This document shows, one piece after another, positions 53,171 to 62,233 of a DNA stretch of 64,000 nt (positions within the stretch are counted from its first letter, which is position 1; the number at the start of each line of letters is the position of its first letter). Below the pieces are notes generated by a model that saw only the letters and a program-made list of their open reading frames with translations, was not told the DNA's origin and made no database searches. The DNA is from Micromonospora sp. NBC_01740 (GTDB lineage: Bacteria; Actinomycetota; Actinomycetes; Mycobacteriales; Micromonosporaceae). The position numbers were made by a program, and so were the translations under genes. The stretch is taken from NCBI RefSeq assembly GCF_035920365.1, contig NZ_CP109150.1, positions 4,154,001 through 4,218,000 of the forward strand, given 5' to 3'.

Positions 53171-53436
53171 CGGGAACGCGGGCCTTTCGGGTGCCTTTGC
53201 GGGCGCTCCCTAGACCATGCGGGGCAGGGAGTCCCGACCTGTCACAGCGTTGATCGGACTCACCTCCTCGGTCGGCAACCATGCACGGCAGGGTCGACCG
53301 TACACGAGCTGTCGCCGAGCCGGAGTGGAGTGCTCCCCTGAAGCGGCATCACCCCCGGTCATCGCCCGATGCGGCACCGGCGACGGGCACGCCCGGGGAG
53401 TGTCACCGCCGGGCGGACCAGTAGGATTCTCTGCTT

Positions 53437-53952
53437 ATGACCTCTGTTGAATCTGAAGCGCCGACGCGGGCGCCTGTTTCTCGCGTGCAGCTTGTCATCG
53501 GCATCGTCCGGCGAGGCGACGAGATCCTGCTGGTGCGGGAGAGCCTCGGCGCGAATGGCGAGATGCTCTGGTCGCTCCCCGGCGGCGGCGTCCAGGACGG
53601 CGAGGTCTTCCACGAGGCGCTGCGGCGGGAGATGCAGGAGGAGACCGGCCTGGTGGTCGGCGACCCGGTCGCCACCGCGTTCGTGATGCACATCGACTCC
53701 GAGCGGTACCCGTCGGCACTCGCGATCGCGTTCGAGATCAACGACTGGGAGGGCGAGACCCTGCCGGAGGACGACGAGATCGCCGAGGCGGCGTTCTTCC
53801 CGCTGCCGGAGGCCCTCAAGCTGATCGGGCAGCTCGAGAGCGACAACCAGCGGGAGCCGATCCTCGGTTACCTGACCGGTGAGGTGCCGGCCGGCACCAC
53901 CTGGATCTGGCGCAACCGGGACGACCGGGAGGTCCTGCTCGGGCGCTGGTGA
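53437..53952 (+). CDS. Nudix hydrolase
   Basis: A 171-residue protein with a complete Nudix box (GGGVQDGEVFHEALRREM followed by QEETGL), which binds Mg2+ and cleaves nucleoside-diphosphate-linked substrates. The region before the box is a typical beta-sheet (LVIGIVRRGDEILLV). No ribosome binding site is present; TAGGAT ends nine bases before the ATG, so a leaderless transcript is likely. It ends four bases before the convergent HAD phosphatase gene. The exact nucleotide substrate is unknown. Confidence 0.92.
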   Translation: MTSVESEAPTRAPVSRVQLVIGIVRRGDEILLVRESLGANGEMLWSLPGGGVQDGEVFHEALRREMQEETGLVVGDPVATAFVMHIDSERYPSALAIAFEINDWEGETLPEDDEIAEAAFFPLPEALKLIGQLESDNQREPILGYLTGEVPAGTTWIWRNRDDREVLLGRW

Positions 53953-53955
53953 CCC

Positions 53956-54783
53956 TCAGTGCGCGCAATCCTCCACGACGTCGGGCCGGTCACGCCGGAC
54001 GAGCGTCTCCGGGTGGAAGGCGGCCAGGAAGTCTCCGATCGGGCCCGACAGCCGCATCGTCGCGCGTGCAGCGGCGTCGGCGTGGCTGTCGGCCACCGCG
54101 ACCCCGACCGCCGCAGAGGCCAGCAGGCACCGGTCGTTGCGCCCGTCGCCGAACGCGATGACCCGCTTCAGGTCGGCCTCACCGGCCTGCTCGGCCAGCA
54201 ACGCCGTCACCGCGGCGGTCTTGCAGGTCCCCGCAGGCCGCAGCAGCTTCGCCGCGGTGCCGGCGAACGGGATCGCCTCGACCGCCCCGCCCAACAGCCC
54301 CTCGGGCAGCGGCACACGATCCAGCACCAGCACCGAGCCGACCTGCGCCCTCCCGCCGAGCTGCGGGTCGACCTCGATGGACGATCGGGGCAGCCGGTGT
54401 GCCATCGCGAACCACGTGGACGCCCGCCGGGACGTCGCGACATAGCGGTGATCCAGCTCCGCGACCAGCTCGGTGAAACCCGCGGCGAGCAGCGCTGGCA
54501 CCACCTCGCGGGGCAGCGCGCGGCGATATGCCGCCCGGGCGGTGGCGCGGTCGTACTCGACGTTGCCGTTGTCGAGCAGCAGGCGCGGCCCGAACAGTTC
54601 GAGGAGGTGCTCGGGTAGACCGAGCGCCTCGAACAGCACCGTCGATCGTCCCGTCACCAGCAGGAGTGCCAGACCGCGGTCGCGCAGCCGGGCGAGCCCT
54701 TCGATCGTGCCGGGCAACGGCACACCGCGCTCGTCGACCAGCGTGCCGTCCAGGTCGAACGCGGCGAAGGCGAGGTCAGGCAC
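53956..54783 (-). CDS. HAD-superfamily phosphatase (Cof-like)
   Basis: A 275-residue hydrolase with the nucleophile motif DLDGTLVD, a Thr in the LLLVTGRS motif II, and GDGRNDRCLL as motif IV. The cap domain is of the Cof/type-IIB kind. It removes phosphate from a small molecule. The GTG start overlaps the stop of the kinase gene by eight bases, so it is the last gene of an eight-gene operon. In that setting it probably removes a phosphate added by the GHMP or HprK-like kinase, for example at the end of a protected pathway. Confidence 0.88.
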   Translation of the reverse strand: MPDLAFAAFDLDGTLVDERGVPLPGTIEGLARLRDRGLALLLVTGRSTVLFEALGLPEHLLELFGPRLLLDNGNVEYDRATARAAYRRALPREVVPALLAAGFTELVAELDHRYVATSRRASTWFAMAHRLPRSSIEVDPQLGGRAQVGSVLVLDRVPLPEGLLGGAVEAIPFAGTAAKLLRPAGTCKTAAVTALLAEQAGEADLKRVIAFGDGRNDRCLLASAAVGVAVADSHADAAARATMRLSGPIGDFLAAFHPETLVRRDRPDVVEDCAH

Positions 54784-55981
54784 GCAGCGTTCCGAGCGCC
54801 TCGCGGATGGAGCTGGACAGATTCACCAGCGTGTTGCGGGTGCCGAGCTCGGCGACCAGGATCGGCAACCGCATGAGTGCCTCGAACGTCCGCCCCGCCA
54901 GGGTGCCGATCTCGTCGCGGTCGCGGGTGCGGGCATGCAGCCAGTCCTCGACGAACACGTCGTCGTCCGGAGTCATCAGCTGCTCGGTGAGCACTTCGCG
55001 CGCCTGGTCCGGATCGACCCGACGCACGCTGAGCACTGCGGAGTCCTTCGTCACGCGGGGCAGCACGATGGCGGTCAGCCGCACGGAGGGGACCAGGGGG
55101 GTGCCGGTGCGCGCACGCCACTCGACGGGCAGCAGGTTCAGCTTGGAGTCTCCGCAGAAGCTCTGCCAGTCGCTGGTGACGAAGTCCGGCTGCCGGCGGG
55201 CCAGCTGCCAGCTGGTCGCGTCCTTCAGGCCCAGCGCGTGCATGGTGCCGCCGTTGATGCGGATCGGCACCGGCATGCCGCAGGCCGTCACCTGCTCCCC
55301 GTCCGCGCGGACCATGACCCGGTCGTTGGCGACGAAGGCGCAGCCGGAGGCAGCGGCCAGGGCCAGGGCGGTGGTGGACTTGCCGGCACCGGAGCGGCCG
55401 ATCACCACCACGTTGCCCTCGGGGGTGGCCGCGCAGGACGCGTGCAGCCCGGCCCAGCCGTCGCTCTCGCCCCGCCGGTAGCCGAACTCGCGCAGGTGCC
55501 GGGCCAGCGCCAGGTGGGCGTAGGGGCGCGCGGTCGTGACGAACACCAGGCCCCGCGGGGACTGCACGACGAGGTTGGTGCCGTCGATCTCGTCGGGCTC
55601 CGAGACCACGGCGCAGGTCCCGTCGGCCAGCTCGTAGCGGATCCCGGGTGCGGCCACGTGCAGATGTACGGCTTGGCGCCGGACCGCCTGCGCCGCGTAG
55701 TGCTCGACCAGCCGGGCGAAACACGCGTCGGAGACGGCGAGGTTCACGGCGGTCAGCGCACAGGGCGAGAAGTCGTCGGGCAGGTGCTCCCAGATGTCGT
55801 TCGCCGGGGTGAACAGGTCGTGCAGGTACGTGATGGCTCGCGGGTCGGCGCTGCTCACCGCGATCCGGGTCTGGCCCAGCCGGACGGTCCCGGCGCGTAC
55901 GCCGAGCCGTGCCGCCAGCGCGTGCGGATCGGCCAGCTCGGCCGGATCGGTGTCGAGGAGGGTTGCTTCGCTCTGGATCAT
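54776..55981 (-). CDS. HprK-like serine kinase domain protein
   Basis: A 401-residue protein. The C-terminal half has a P-loop VVVIGRSGAGKSTTALALA and the size of an HPr-kinase C-terminal domain, while the regulatory N-terminal domain of true HprK is replaced by about 180 residues of unknown sequence. Stand-alone HprK-like proteins occur in peptide and other natural-product clusters as kinases that phosphorylate small molecules or peptides. The start overlaps the methyltransferase stop (ATGA) and the end overlaps the HAD gene. A phosphorylating role within this operon is inferred. Confidence 0.8.
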   Translation of the reverse strand: MIQSEATLLDTDPAELADPHALAARLGVRAGTVRLGQTRIAVSSADPRAITYLHDLFTPANDIWEHLPDDFSPCALTAVNLAVSDACFARLVEHYAAQAVRRQAVHLHVAAPGIRYELADGTCAVVSEPDEIDGTNLVVQSPRGLVFVTTARPYAHLALARHLREFGYRRGESDGWAGLHASCAATPEGNVVVIGRSGAGKSTTALALAAASGCAFVANDRVMVRADGEQVTACGMPVPIRINGGTMHALGLKDATSWQLARRQPDFVTSDWQSFCGDSKLNLLPVEWRARTGTPLVPSVRLTAIVLPRVTKDSAVLSVRRVDPDQAREVLTEQLMTPDDDVFVEDWLHARTRDRDEIGTLAGRTFEALMRLPILVAELGTRNTLVNLSSSIREALGTLRA

Positions 55982-56610
55982 CGGGTCCCCGTCGGTCGCA
56001 GGACGGCCCGCCAGACTGAGCGCTGGCCGGGGTCGGCATCGTGGAGGTATTCGAACGGGCCGTCGACGAACTGGAATCCGGCGCCACGGCAGAGCGCGGC
56101 GATCCGCTCCGGCGGCAGCAGCGTCATCACCTGTCCGTTGGGGAGCCGGTGCCGGTCGTCGGCGAGCGGGGTGAGCCGGTGGTCCAGATGCGCCGCGCTG
56201 AACAGGTTCAGCGACACCACGCCGGCGGTGGCGACGACCCGACCCAGCTCGCCGATGGCCGCGGAGACCTGTTCCGGCCGGGGCAGGTTGTGCAGGACCC
56301 CGTGACACACCACGACCGCGGCCCGCGCGTTGGCCACCGGCAGCGCAGCGACGTCCGCCTGGCAGAAGGCGGCGCCGGGGGCGACGCCCTGTGCGCGCAG
56401 CACCATCTCGGCGTGCAGGTCGAGTCCGACGACCCGGTAGCCTCGTTCGGCCAGCAGCGGCAGGTTCCGCCCACCACCGCAGCCGACGTCGAGCGCCACC
56501 GCGCCGGGGCCGCCCTGCGGCACGATGTCGGCCAGGTATCCCGGCGGCGAGGCCGTGGCGAACGCCGTCACCACGTCCGGCCGGTTCCAGTAGTCACCCG
56601 TCGCGCGCAT
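55978..56610 (-). CDS. SAM-dependent class I methyltransferase
   Basis: A 210-residue methyltransferase with motif I ALDVGCGGGRNLPLL, an acidic motif II (GLDLHAEM), and a post-motif VVCHGVLHNLPRPEQ. It is of the Methyltransf_25/11 type used for small-molecule O-, N- or C-methylation. It overlaps both neighbours in the operon (17 bases upstream, 4 bases downstream), which ties it to the pathway. The methyl acceptor is unknown. Confidence 0.88.
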   Translation of the reverse strand: MRATGDYWNRPDVVTAFATASPPGYLADIVPQGGPGAVALDVGCGGGRNLPLLAERGYRVVGLDLHAEMVLRAQGVAPGAAFCQADVAALPVANARAAVVVCHGVLHNLPRPEQVSAAIGELGRVVATAGVVSLNLFSAAHLDHRLTPLADDRHRLPNGQVMTLLPPERIAALCRGAGFQFVDGPFEYLHDADPGQRSVWRAVLRPTGTR

Positions 56611-57709
56611 GGCGCTTCACCGTGCACTCGTCGATCAGGTAGCCCTGGTCCCACGGCATCGCGCGGAACGTGGTGAGGCCCGCGGCTTCGAAGCCGGCCG
56701 CGACGGCGTCGGGCTGCTCGGTGAGAGCGAAGAAGAGCGGCCCGACGGAGGACAGGCTGAGCACGGCGGCCTGTTCCGACTCGAACAGCTGCCGCACCTG
56801 CTCCGCGTACTGCAGCAGGCGGGGGTGCGAGAAGGCGCAGTTGCGGATGCTGCCCATCTCGAACCGGTAGTCGAAGACGAGCTGCCCGAGGGTGCGCGGA
56901 GTGCCGGTGACCAGGTCGGGCCAGCACTCGTGCAGCAACCGGTAGGCGATCTGCGGCGCGTAGCGGCGGCCGGTCTCCAGGAACCCGTCGAAGTTCTCCG
57001 CCTCGGCGCGAAGGCTCTCCGAGGCGTCCCAGCTGCGCAGGTCCGGTGGTACGGCGAGCACGATCGTGTGCCCGGCCGGCGCGGGGGCGGCCAGCAGCGC
57101 GACGGCGTTTCCGGAGACCACCTGGATCGCGCCGGGTACCAGACCGGCGGCGGCCGAGCCGCCGATGCACTGGACCGGCATGATCTCGTCGTCGTTGCCG
57201 TCGATCTCCTCGCCGTGGTTGTCGACCAGCAGCCGCATCAGCGTCCGGTGGTCCAGCGGCCGACCGCACAGTTCGTTGATCGCCGCGGCCACGGCCGAGA
57301 GGACGGCGCTGCTGCTGCCGAGACCGACGTGCGGAGGCAGCGGGTGCGAGCGGATCGTGATCCGCATTCCGCCGGTGAGGCCCAGGACCTGGCGCATCAG
57401 CAGCGCGGCGTGGCGCCCCAGGACCGGCCGGGCACTGTCGGCGGCGATCTCGACGCCGTCGCCGGACGCCGTGGCCTGGACCTCGACGCTCGTGAAGAGG
57501 TCGGTGACGAAGACCAGCTCACCGGCGGGGTAGGAGCCGGCGCCGGGCAGCACCTTGCTCGGGTCCAGTGCCATCGCGTTGAGCCGGTTCGGGTAGCGCA
57601 GGCGCACCCGGCCCTCGATTCCGGCGGCGGGTGGCACGGACGGGACTGCGCCGCGCACCGAACCCACCCGTACGGGGGCGAAGCCCGCCACACTACCGGT
57701 CGCGGTCAT
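56594..57709 (-). CDS. GHMP-family small-molecule kinase
   Basis: A 371-residue protein with the GHMP ATP-binding motif PPHVGLGSSSA and a following Glu- and Asp-rich segment (EEIDGNDDE). The first 50 residues are a Pro/Val-rich extension. The C-terminal half has a glycine-rich motif near LSLSSVGPLFFALTE, in the place of GHMP motif 3. It should phosphorylate a hydroxyl group on a sugar or amino-acid-like substrate. AGAGGAA lies before the ATG. It overlaps the PrnB-like gene by 17 bases. Confidence 0.85.
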   Translation of the reverse strand: MTATGSVAGFAPVRVGSVRGAVPSVPPAAGIEGRVRLRYPNRLNAMALDPSKVLPGAGSYPAGELVFVTDLFTSVEVQATASGDGVEIAADSARPVLGRHAALLMRQVLGLTGGMRITIRSHPLPPHVGLGSSSAVLSAVAAAINELCGRPLDHRTLMRLLVDNHGEEIDGNDDEIMPVQCIGGSAAAGLVPGAIQVVSGNAVALLAAPAPAGHTIVLAVPPDLRSWDASESLRAEAENFDGFLETGRRYAPQIAYRLLHECWPDLVTGTPRTLGQLVFDYRFEMGSIRNCAFSHPRLLQYAEQVRQLFESEQAAVLSLSSVGPLFFALTEQPDAVAAGFEAAGLTTFRAMPWDQGYLIDECTVKRHARDG

Positions 57710-58775
57710 CGGCGCTTCCTCTCCGCTCTCGGGGCAACGGCAGCGTCACCGCGGCCTTGGAGGTGGTGATCTCGATGAGGTGGTCGAGGGCCTCGACGGT
57801 GTAGCCGCCGCTGCCCAGCGAGCCTTCGGCCCGGATCGCCATGTTGGCCCGGGCCACCTGGCGGTGGGGGTAGCGGAAGCGCAGGATGCGCTTGAGCAGC
57901 GCGGCATACTCCGCGCGCACCCGGGGCGACTCGAGCAGGCAGCGCAGCAGCGGCGAGTTGCCGCTGCGGTACGCCAGGAGCGTGTCGTCGCACACCGCCC
58001 GGTGGGTGGGCGGCAGGTAGAGCACGTTCTCCACGAGATAGTCGTCGTGCCACGCGCCGAGCTGCCCCGGTTCGCTCGGCGCGAGCAGAAGCACGTCGAG
58101 GACGAGCAGTGGCATCTGGGCGCCGCCGGGACCCATGTAGGCCTTCCCGCCGATGTCCATCGTCGGGAAGTAGGGCCGGAGCCGGTGCGAGAAGTAGTCG
58201 GGGGTGATCGTCCGCTGGACCGTACGCAGGTTCTTGCGCAGGACCTCGACCCCGTCGTGCACCTGGCCGAGTGCGGCGAGGAGCACGTCCTCGTCGAGGT
58301 CGGCGCGGTCGCGGCAGGCGGCCAGGTCGTCGACGGCCAGGTTCAGCGCCTGGGTCGCGGCGACGACCGAGTCGATGAACACGTGCTCTTCGTCGCTGAG
58401 CAGGAAGCCGCGGCGGCGGGGGCCGACCGGGTTGCGCGTGGTGTAGCTGTACACGGTGTCGCGGGGGACCTCGTCGGCGACGGCGGCCAGGCGTAGGAGT
58501 GTCGGCTCGATGCCGTGCAGGTCGGCGTCGGGATCGTGCCGGACGAGTGAGGCGGCGAGGAAGCCCAGGTCTCGCAGGGCGGCTCGGGCCGTGTGGACGT
58601 CAGCCGTATCGAAGTCGGCAATGAGGTCGGCCAGCGCGTCGACCATCCACGCCGTGTCGGCGCGCTCGTTGGCGGCGGGCAGTTCGGCGAGGACGTCGTC
58701 GGCGCGCAGCGGGTCCATCGCGGCCACGGCGAGGTCGTCGGCGTTCTGGTCGGCGCCGATGAAGGAAGTGGTCAT
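57693..58775 (-). CDS. PrnB/IDO-like haem protein (DUF1864 family)
   Basis: A 360-residue protein. The core segment SHRLRPYFPTMDIGGKAYMG and GPGGAQMPLLVLDVLL matches the pattern of PrnB, the haem enzyme that turns 7-chlorotryptophan into monodechloroaminopyrrolnitrin, and more distantly indoleamine dioxygenases. A two-helix region precedes it. If the fold is kept, the enzyme binds haem and rearranges or oxidises an indole-type or related amino acid. No halogenase is near, so the substrate differs from that of PrnB. Its start overlaps the decarboxylase stop (ATGA). Assignment is by remembered family pattern. Confidence 0.65.
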   Translation of the reverse strand: MTTSFIGADQNADDLAVAAMDPLRADDVLAELPAANERADTAWMVDALADLIADFDTADVHTARAALRDLGFLAASLVRHDPDADLHGIEPTLLRLAAVADEVPRDTVYSYTTRNPVGPRRRGFLLSDEEHVFIDSVVAATQALNLAVDDLAACRDRADLDEDVLLAALGQVHDGVEVLRKNLRTVQRTITPDYFSHRLRPYFPTMDIGGKAYMGPGGAQMPLLVLDVLLLAPSEPGQLGAWHDDYLVENVLYLPPTHRAVCDDTLLAYRSGNSPLLRCLLESPRVRAEYAALLKRILRFRYPHRQVARANMAIRAEGSLGSGGYTVEALDHLIEITTSKAAVTLPLPRERRGSADDRDR

Positions 58776-61153
58776 GCCGCGACCCCGACCGCGGTGGCCA
58801 GGACCGTCTCGGTTCCGCCGTCCGTGCTCCGTACCGCCGCGTGCGCCCGGATCAGGTCGGCGCCGTGATCGGCGACGGCGACGACGTCGTCGACACGCAG
58901 CCGTTCCGGTTCGGAGACGTCGAAGACGGGCAGGAGGCGGGCCATTCGCTGGCCCACACCGGTGTCGACCGTCATCCGGGTCCGCCGTCCGGCAGGCAAC
59001 GACGCGGTGGTCACGACAAGCTCGCCGGCGTTCCCGGACACGTCGGGTACACAGCGGCCGACCAGGCCCGACCGGGCGACCAGCGCGTCCGCCGCCGACG
59101 CGGCGACCAGGTCGGACAACCGCCAGGCGTCCGCCGATCGGGCGCCCACCACGACCGTGCACTCGATGTCGAAGAAGCGGTTCGGGAACCGCTGGTACTC
59201 CTGCCGTAGCAGGTGTGTCCGCCGGGGCAGCAGCGGATCGCCGCTGACCCGGAGCATGTCCAACCGGGCCGGGCGGTCGTCGTCGGCGAGTTCGACGGTG
59301 CACTCGAACGACGTGTCGATGGAGAACGAGTACTCGTCGCTGTGGGCGCGCCGCCGGAAGCCACGCGCGCTCTTTCCGAGCTTCACCACGACGCGGTCCC
59401 GGAAACACTGGATCTCGTCGGTGAACTCGCCCTCGCCGAACTTGTACTCCAGCGACCGGAACTCGCCCGTGCTCTCCAGGTTCATCAGCACCCGCTCGCC
59501 CGGGTCACCGGTGCCGACGCAGAAGTGCACGCCCCCGACCAGGGACAGCTTCTGCTGCGACCGGTCGAGCACTTCGACGTAGTAGTCGGCGGTCCGCACG
59601 CCGAACAGCTCGTTGCCGAACGGGTCGGCGAGATCCGGGGCGTACACGTGCGCCTGGCGACCCGTCGCGGTCTCGCCCCATTCCCGCACCTGGAGGGGTT
59701 CGCCGGTGGTGGAGCGGTGCAGGAAGGTGTGGAAGGAGTACCCGGGCTCGTCCGGATCGCGGCGGCCCGGCGGATGCACGATGTAGTGCCGGAAGCAGTC
59801 GGTGTCGGCGGCGATGTCACGCAACTGCTCCGGCACACCGGCGTCGGCCTTCCCGCGCCCGGGCCTGGCACGTGCGGCCCTGGCCTGCGCGACCGCCTCG
59901 GACAAGCCGGTGGCGAAACGGGCGATCTGCTCGTCGGTGAGGCTGTGTCCCGCGTAGAAGTGGTGGTAGCTGCGGCGTCCGCCCTGTGGCGCCGGCGCGC
60001 TGACCGCGAGGAGCCGGTAGCGCTCGGTGAATTCCTTCGGCAGCAGCCCGTCCGGTGTGGAGAAGCCGGCCACGACGACAGGTGAGGCGGGTGCCGGCCG
60101 GATCTCCGCCTCCGGGTCGGCGGCCCGGATCGCGTCGGCGATCAGGTCCCGGCGACGCAGGCACTCCTGGATCGCCGCGGTGAAACCGGCGTGGCCGAGG
60201 CCGAAGACGGTGGCCCACAGGGCGGCGGCCGCGGCGCCGGGGCGGGACCCGGTCAGGGTCGAGTCGACGATCCCGGTGACCGGGCTCGCCTCGGTGACGT
60301 GCCCCAGCAGGCCCTTGCGTACGAGCAGCACCCCGCACGAGTACGGCAGCAGCCCCGACTTGTGCGGGTCCAGGGCCATCGCGTGCACGCCGACGTTGCG
60401 GAAGTCGAAGGCCAGCGCGGGATCGCTGAACGGGAAGATGAAGCCGCCGTGGGCCGCGTCGACGTAGCAGAAGAACCGCACCTGGTCGGCGAGCTGCACC
60501 GCGCGGCGCCGCAGCAGCGCGGCCAGCTGATCGACCGGGTCGCACAGGCCGCTGTTGTAGTAGCCGGCCGTCAGCGCCACGATGATGCCGGTCGCGCCGG
60601 CGGCGACCGCCGCCTCGACGGCCTGCGCCAGCTGCTCCGGCTCGATGACCCAGCTCGGGCCGGGTGCGATCGTGCGCAGGTCGAGGCCGAGGACCTCGGC
60701 GGCCTTCGTGACGGAGTGGTGGGCGAACTCGCTGGTGATGAGGGTGACCCGCGACGCCGCGTCGGCCCGGACGGCATTGCGCCCGATGCGCAGTCCCTGG
60801 AGCACCGCCTCGGTCGCGCCCGAGGTGATGTGGCCGTCGGCCGAGTCGGCGTGCAGCAGGCCGGCGAGGCCCAGCAGAGCTTCTCGTTCGAGCCGCCGGG
60901 TGCCGGCGCGCCCGGCGCCGAAGGGGGTGTGTACTCCGACGTTGTTGCTGTTGAGCGCCAGGAACCGGGTCCAGGCGGAGAGGGCCACCTCGTGCGGGGC
61001 CGACATGGCGAAGCCGAGCCGGGTCACCGTGGGATCGTCCCAACCGGTCGTCTCCGCGTACGCGCGGTCGAGGCCGGCGGTCAGCTCGCTCGGGCTCAGC
61101 CCGGCGGCCGGGAACGTGTCGCTGACCGTCCAGCCGTTCTCCAGGTCACCCAC
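58772..61153 (-). CDS. PLP-dependent decarboxylase with a large unknown C-terminal domain
   Basis: A 793-residue protein. Residues 1-430 are a group II PLP decarboxylase: HITSGATEAVLQGLR, VDAAHGGF with the PLP-ring Asp, and the lysine motif ALDPHKSG that forms the Schiff base. The active form acts on an amino acid such as histidine, glutamate or an aromatic one. Residues 440-793 are an extra domain I do not recognise, beta-rich with DPFGNELFGVRTADYYVEV and YKFGEGEFTDEIQCFRDRV. The GTG start overlaps the upstream stop by eight bases. The extension may act on the decarboxylation product or bind a carrier. Confidence 0.82.
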   Translation of the reverse strand: MGDLENGWTVSDTFPAAGLSPSELTAGLDRAYAETTGWDDPTVTRLGFAMSAPHEVALSAWTRFLALNSNNVGVHTPFGAGRAGTRRLEREALLGLAGLLHADSADGHITSGATEAVLQGLRIGRNAVRADAASRVTLITSEFAHHSVTKAAEVLGLDLRTIAPGPSWVIEPEQLAQAVEAAVAAGATGIIVALTAGYYNSGLCDPVDQLAALLRRRAVQLADQVRFFCYVDAAHGGFIFPFSDPALAFDFRNVGVHAMALDPHKSGLLPYSCGVLLVRKGLLGHVTEASPVTGIVDSTLTGSRPGAAAAALWATVFGLGHAGFTAAIQECLRRRDLIADAIRAADPEAEIRPAPASPVVVAGFSTPDGLLPKEFTERYRLLAVSAPAPQGGRRSYHHFYAGHSLTDEQIARFATGLSEAVAQARAARARPGRGKADAGVPEQLRDIAADTDCFRHYIVHPPGRRDPDEPGYSFHTFLHRSTTGEPLQVREWGETATGRQAHVYAPDLADPFGNELFGVRTADYYVEVLDRSQQKLSLVGGVHFCVGTGDPGERVLMNLESTGEFRSLEYKFGEGEFTDEIQCFRDRVVVKLGKSARGFRRRAHSDEYSFSIDTSFECTVELADDDRPARLDMLRVSGDPLLPRRTHLLRQEYQRFPNRFFDIECTVVVGARSADAWRLSDLVAASAADALVARSGLVGRCVPDVSGNAGELVVTTASLPAGRRTRMTVDTGVGQRMARLLPVFDVSEPERLRVDDVVAVADHGADLIRAHAAVRSTDGGTETVLATAVGVAA

Positions 61154-62225
61154 CGGTACCGTCCTTGCCGTGCCGGGCGGCCGGCGTTCGGCCGAGCCGG
61201 ACCTGCAGTCGCTGGGGTGTCAGCGGGTGCCGCGGCTGTTCTCCCGCCAGCACGCGCAGGATGTCGTCGGCGACGATGTCGGCGACCGCGATGTTGGCGT
61301 CCCTGGTTCGTCCCGCGATGTGCGGCAGGTGGACCACGTTGTGCCTGCCGATCAGGGGATCGCCCTCCGGCAGCGGTTCGACGTCGTACACGTCCGCGGC
61401 CCAGGCCAGTTCGTCGGCGAGCACCCGCTCCCGCAGCGCCGCGGCATCGATCGCGGCCGCCCGGGTGATGGTCACGACGAGCGCGCCCCGCCGCAGGGCG
61501 AAGACGTGGTCGCGGTCGACCACGCCGGTGACGCTGGGGGTGTCCGGTGCCGCGACGACGAGGATCTCGGAGTCCCGCACCAGCCGGCCGAGGTCCACCG
61601 ACTCCGCCGAGACCTCGGCGAAGCGCTCCGGGGAGCGGTACGGGTCGTACGCCAGCACGGTCGCGCCGAGCATGGCGCACCAGCTGGCGATGCGCCCGCC
61701 GATCTCGCCGACCCCGATGATGCCGACGGTCTTGCCCGCCACGGTGCCGTTGGCGAAGCGCGGATCGTCGCAGAACTGCACGTACGGGTAGTCCCAGGGG
61801 CGGAAGCCGGTGATGACCTCGTGGTGCCACTGCGGGATGCGACGCAGCCCGCACAGGATCAGGCTCAGTCCGCACTCGGCGACCGACTGGCCCCAGCCGG
61901 GAGTTCCCTCGACGAACGGGATGCCCGCGTCCCACAACGCGTCCATGGCCTCGATCCCGCAGGTGTCGGTTTCGCTGGCCACCACCTTCAGCCGGGTCGC
62001 GGCGGCGATCATGTCGTGGGTGAGGTCGCCGCCGAACAGGGCGACGGCGTCGATGTCGGCCCAGTCGGCGGCGGCCAGATCGCTTTCGCGTACGTCGAGG
62101 TAGCGGATGTCGCAGGTCGGGGACAGGCGTTCTTCCAGCCGCTCGCGCAGGAACGCCCAGAATTCCGAGAGCAGACCGTCGTCGGTCAGCAGCACGACGG
62201 GTCGGCGGGAGGTGAGGTCGTTCAT
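61146..62225 (-). CDS. D-2-hydroxyacid dehydrogenase
   Basis: A 359-residue enzyme of the D-isomer-specific 2-hydroxyacid dehydrogenase family. It has the NAD-binding motif GIIGVGEIGGRI, a late conserved Asp-Glu pair in DVYDVEPLPEGDP, and the active-site His in VVHLPHIAGRT. It interconverts a 2-oxo acid and a D-2-hydroxy acid. I use the ATG with AGGG just upstream; a TTG at 62237 is possible. It is the second gene of the operon, overlapping or abutting both neighbours. Product identity is unknown, but a 2-oxo acid would fit a route that also uses the decarboxylase. Confidence 0.88.
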   Translation of the reverse strand: MNDLTSRRPVVLLTDDGLLSEFWAFLRERLEERLSPTCDIRYLDVRESDLAAADWADIDAVALFGGDLTHDMIAAATRLKVVASETDTCGIEAMDALWDAGIPFVEGTPGWGQSVAECGLSLILCGLRRIPQWHHEVITGFRPWDYPYVQFCDDPRFANGTVAGKTVGIIGVGEIGGRIASWCAMLGATVLAYDPYRSPERFAEVSAESVDLGRLVRDSEILVVAAPDTPSVTGVVDRDHVFALRRGALVVTITRAAAIDAAALRERVLADELAWAADVYDVEPLPEGDPLIGRHNVVHLPHIAGRTRDANIAVADIVADDILRVLAGEQPRHPLTPQRLQVRLGRTPAARHGKDGTGG

Positions 62226-62233
62226 GCCCTGGC

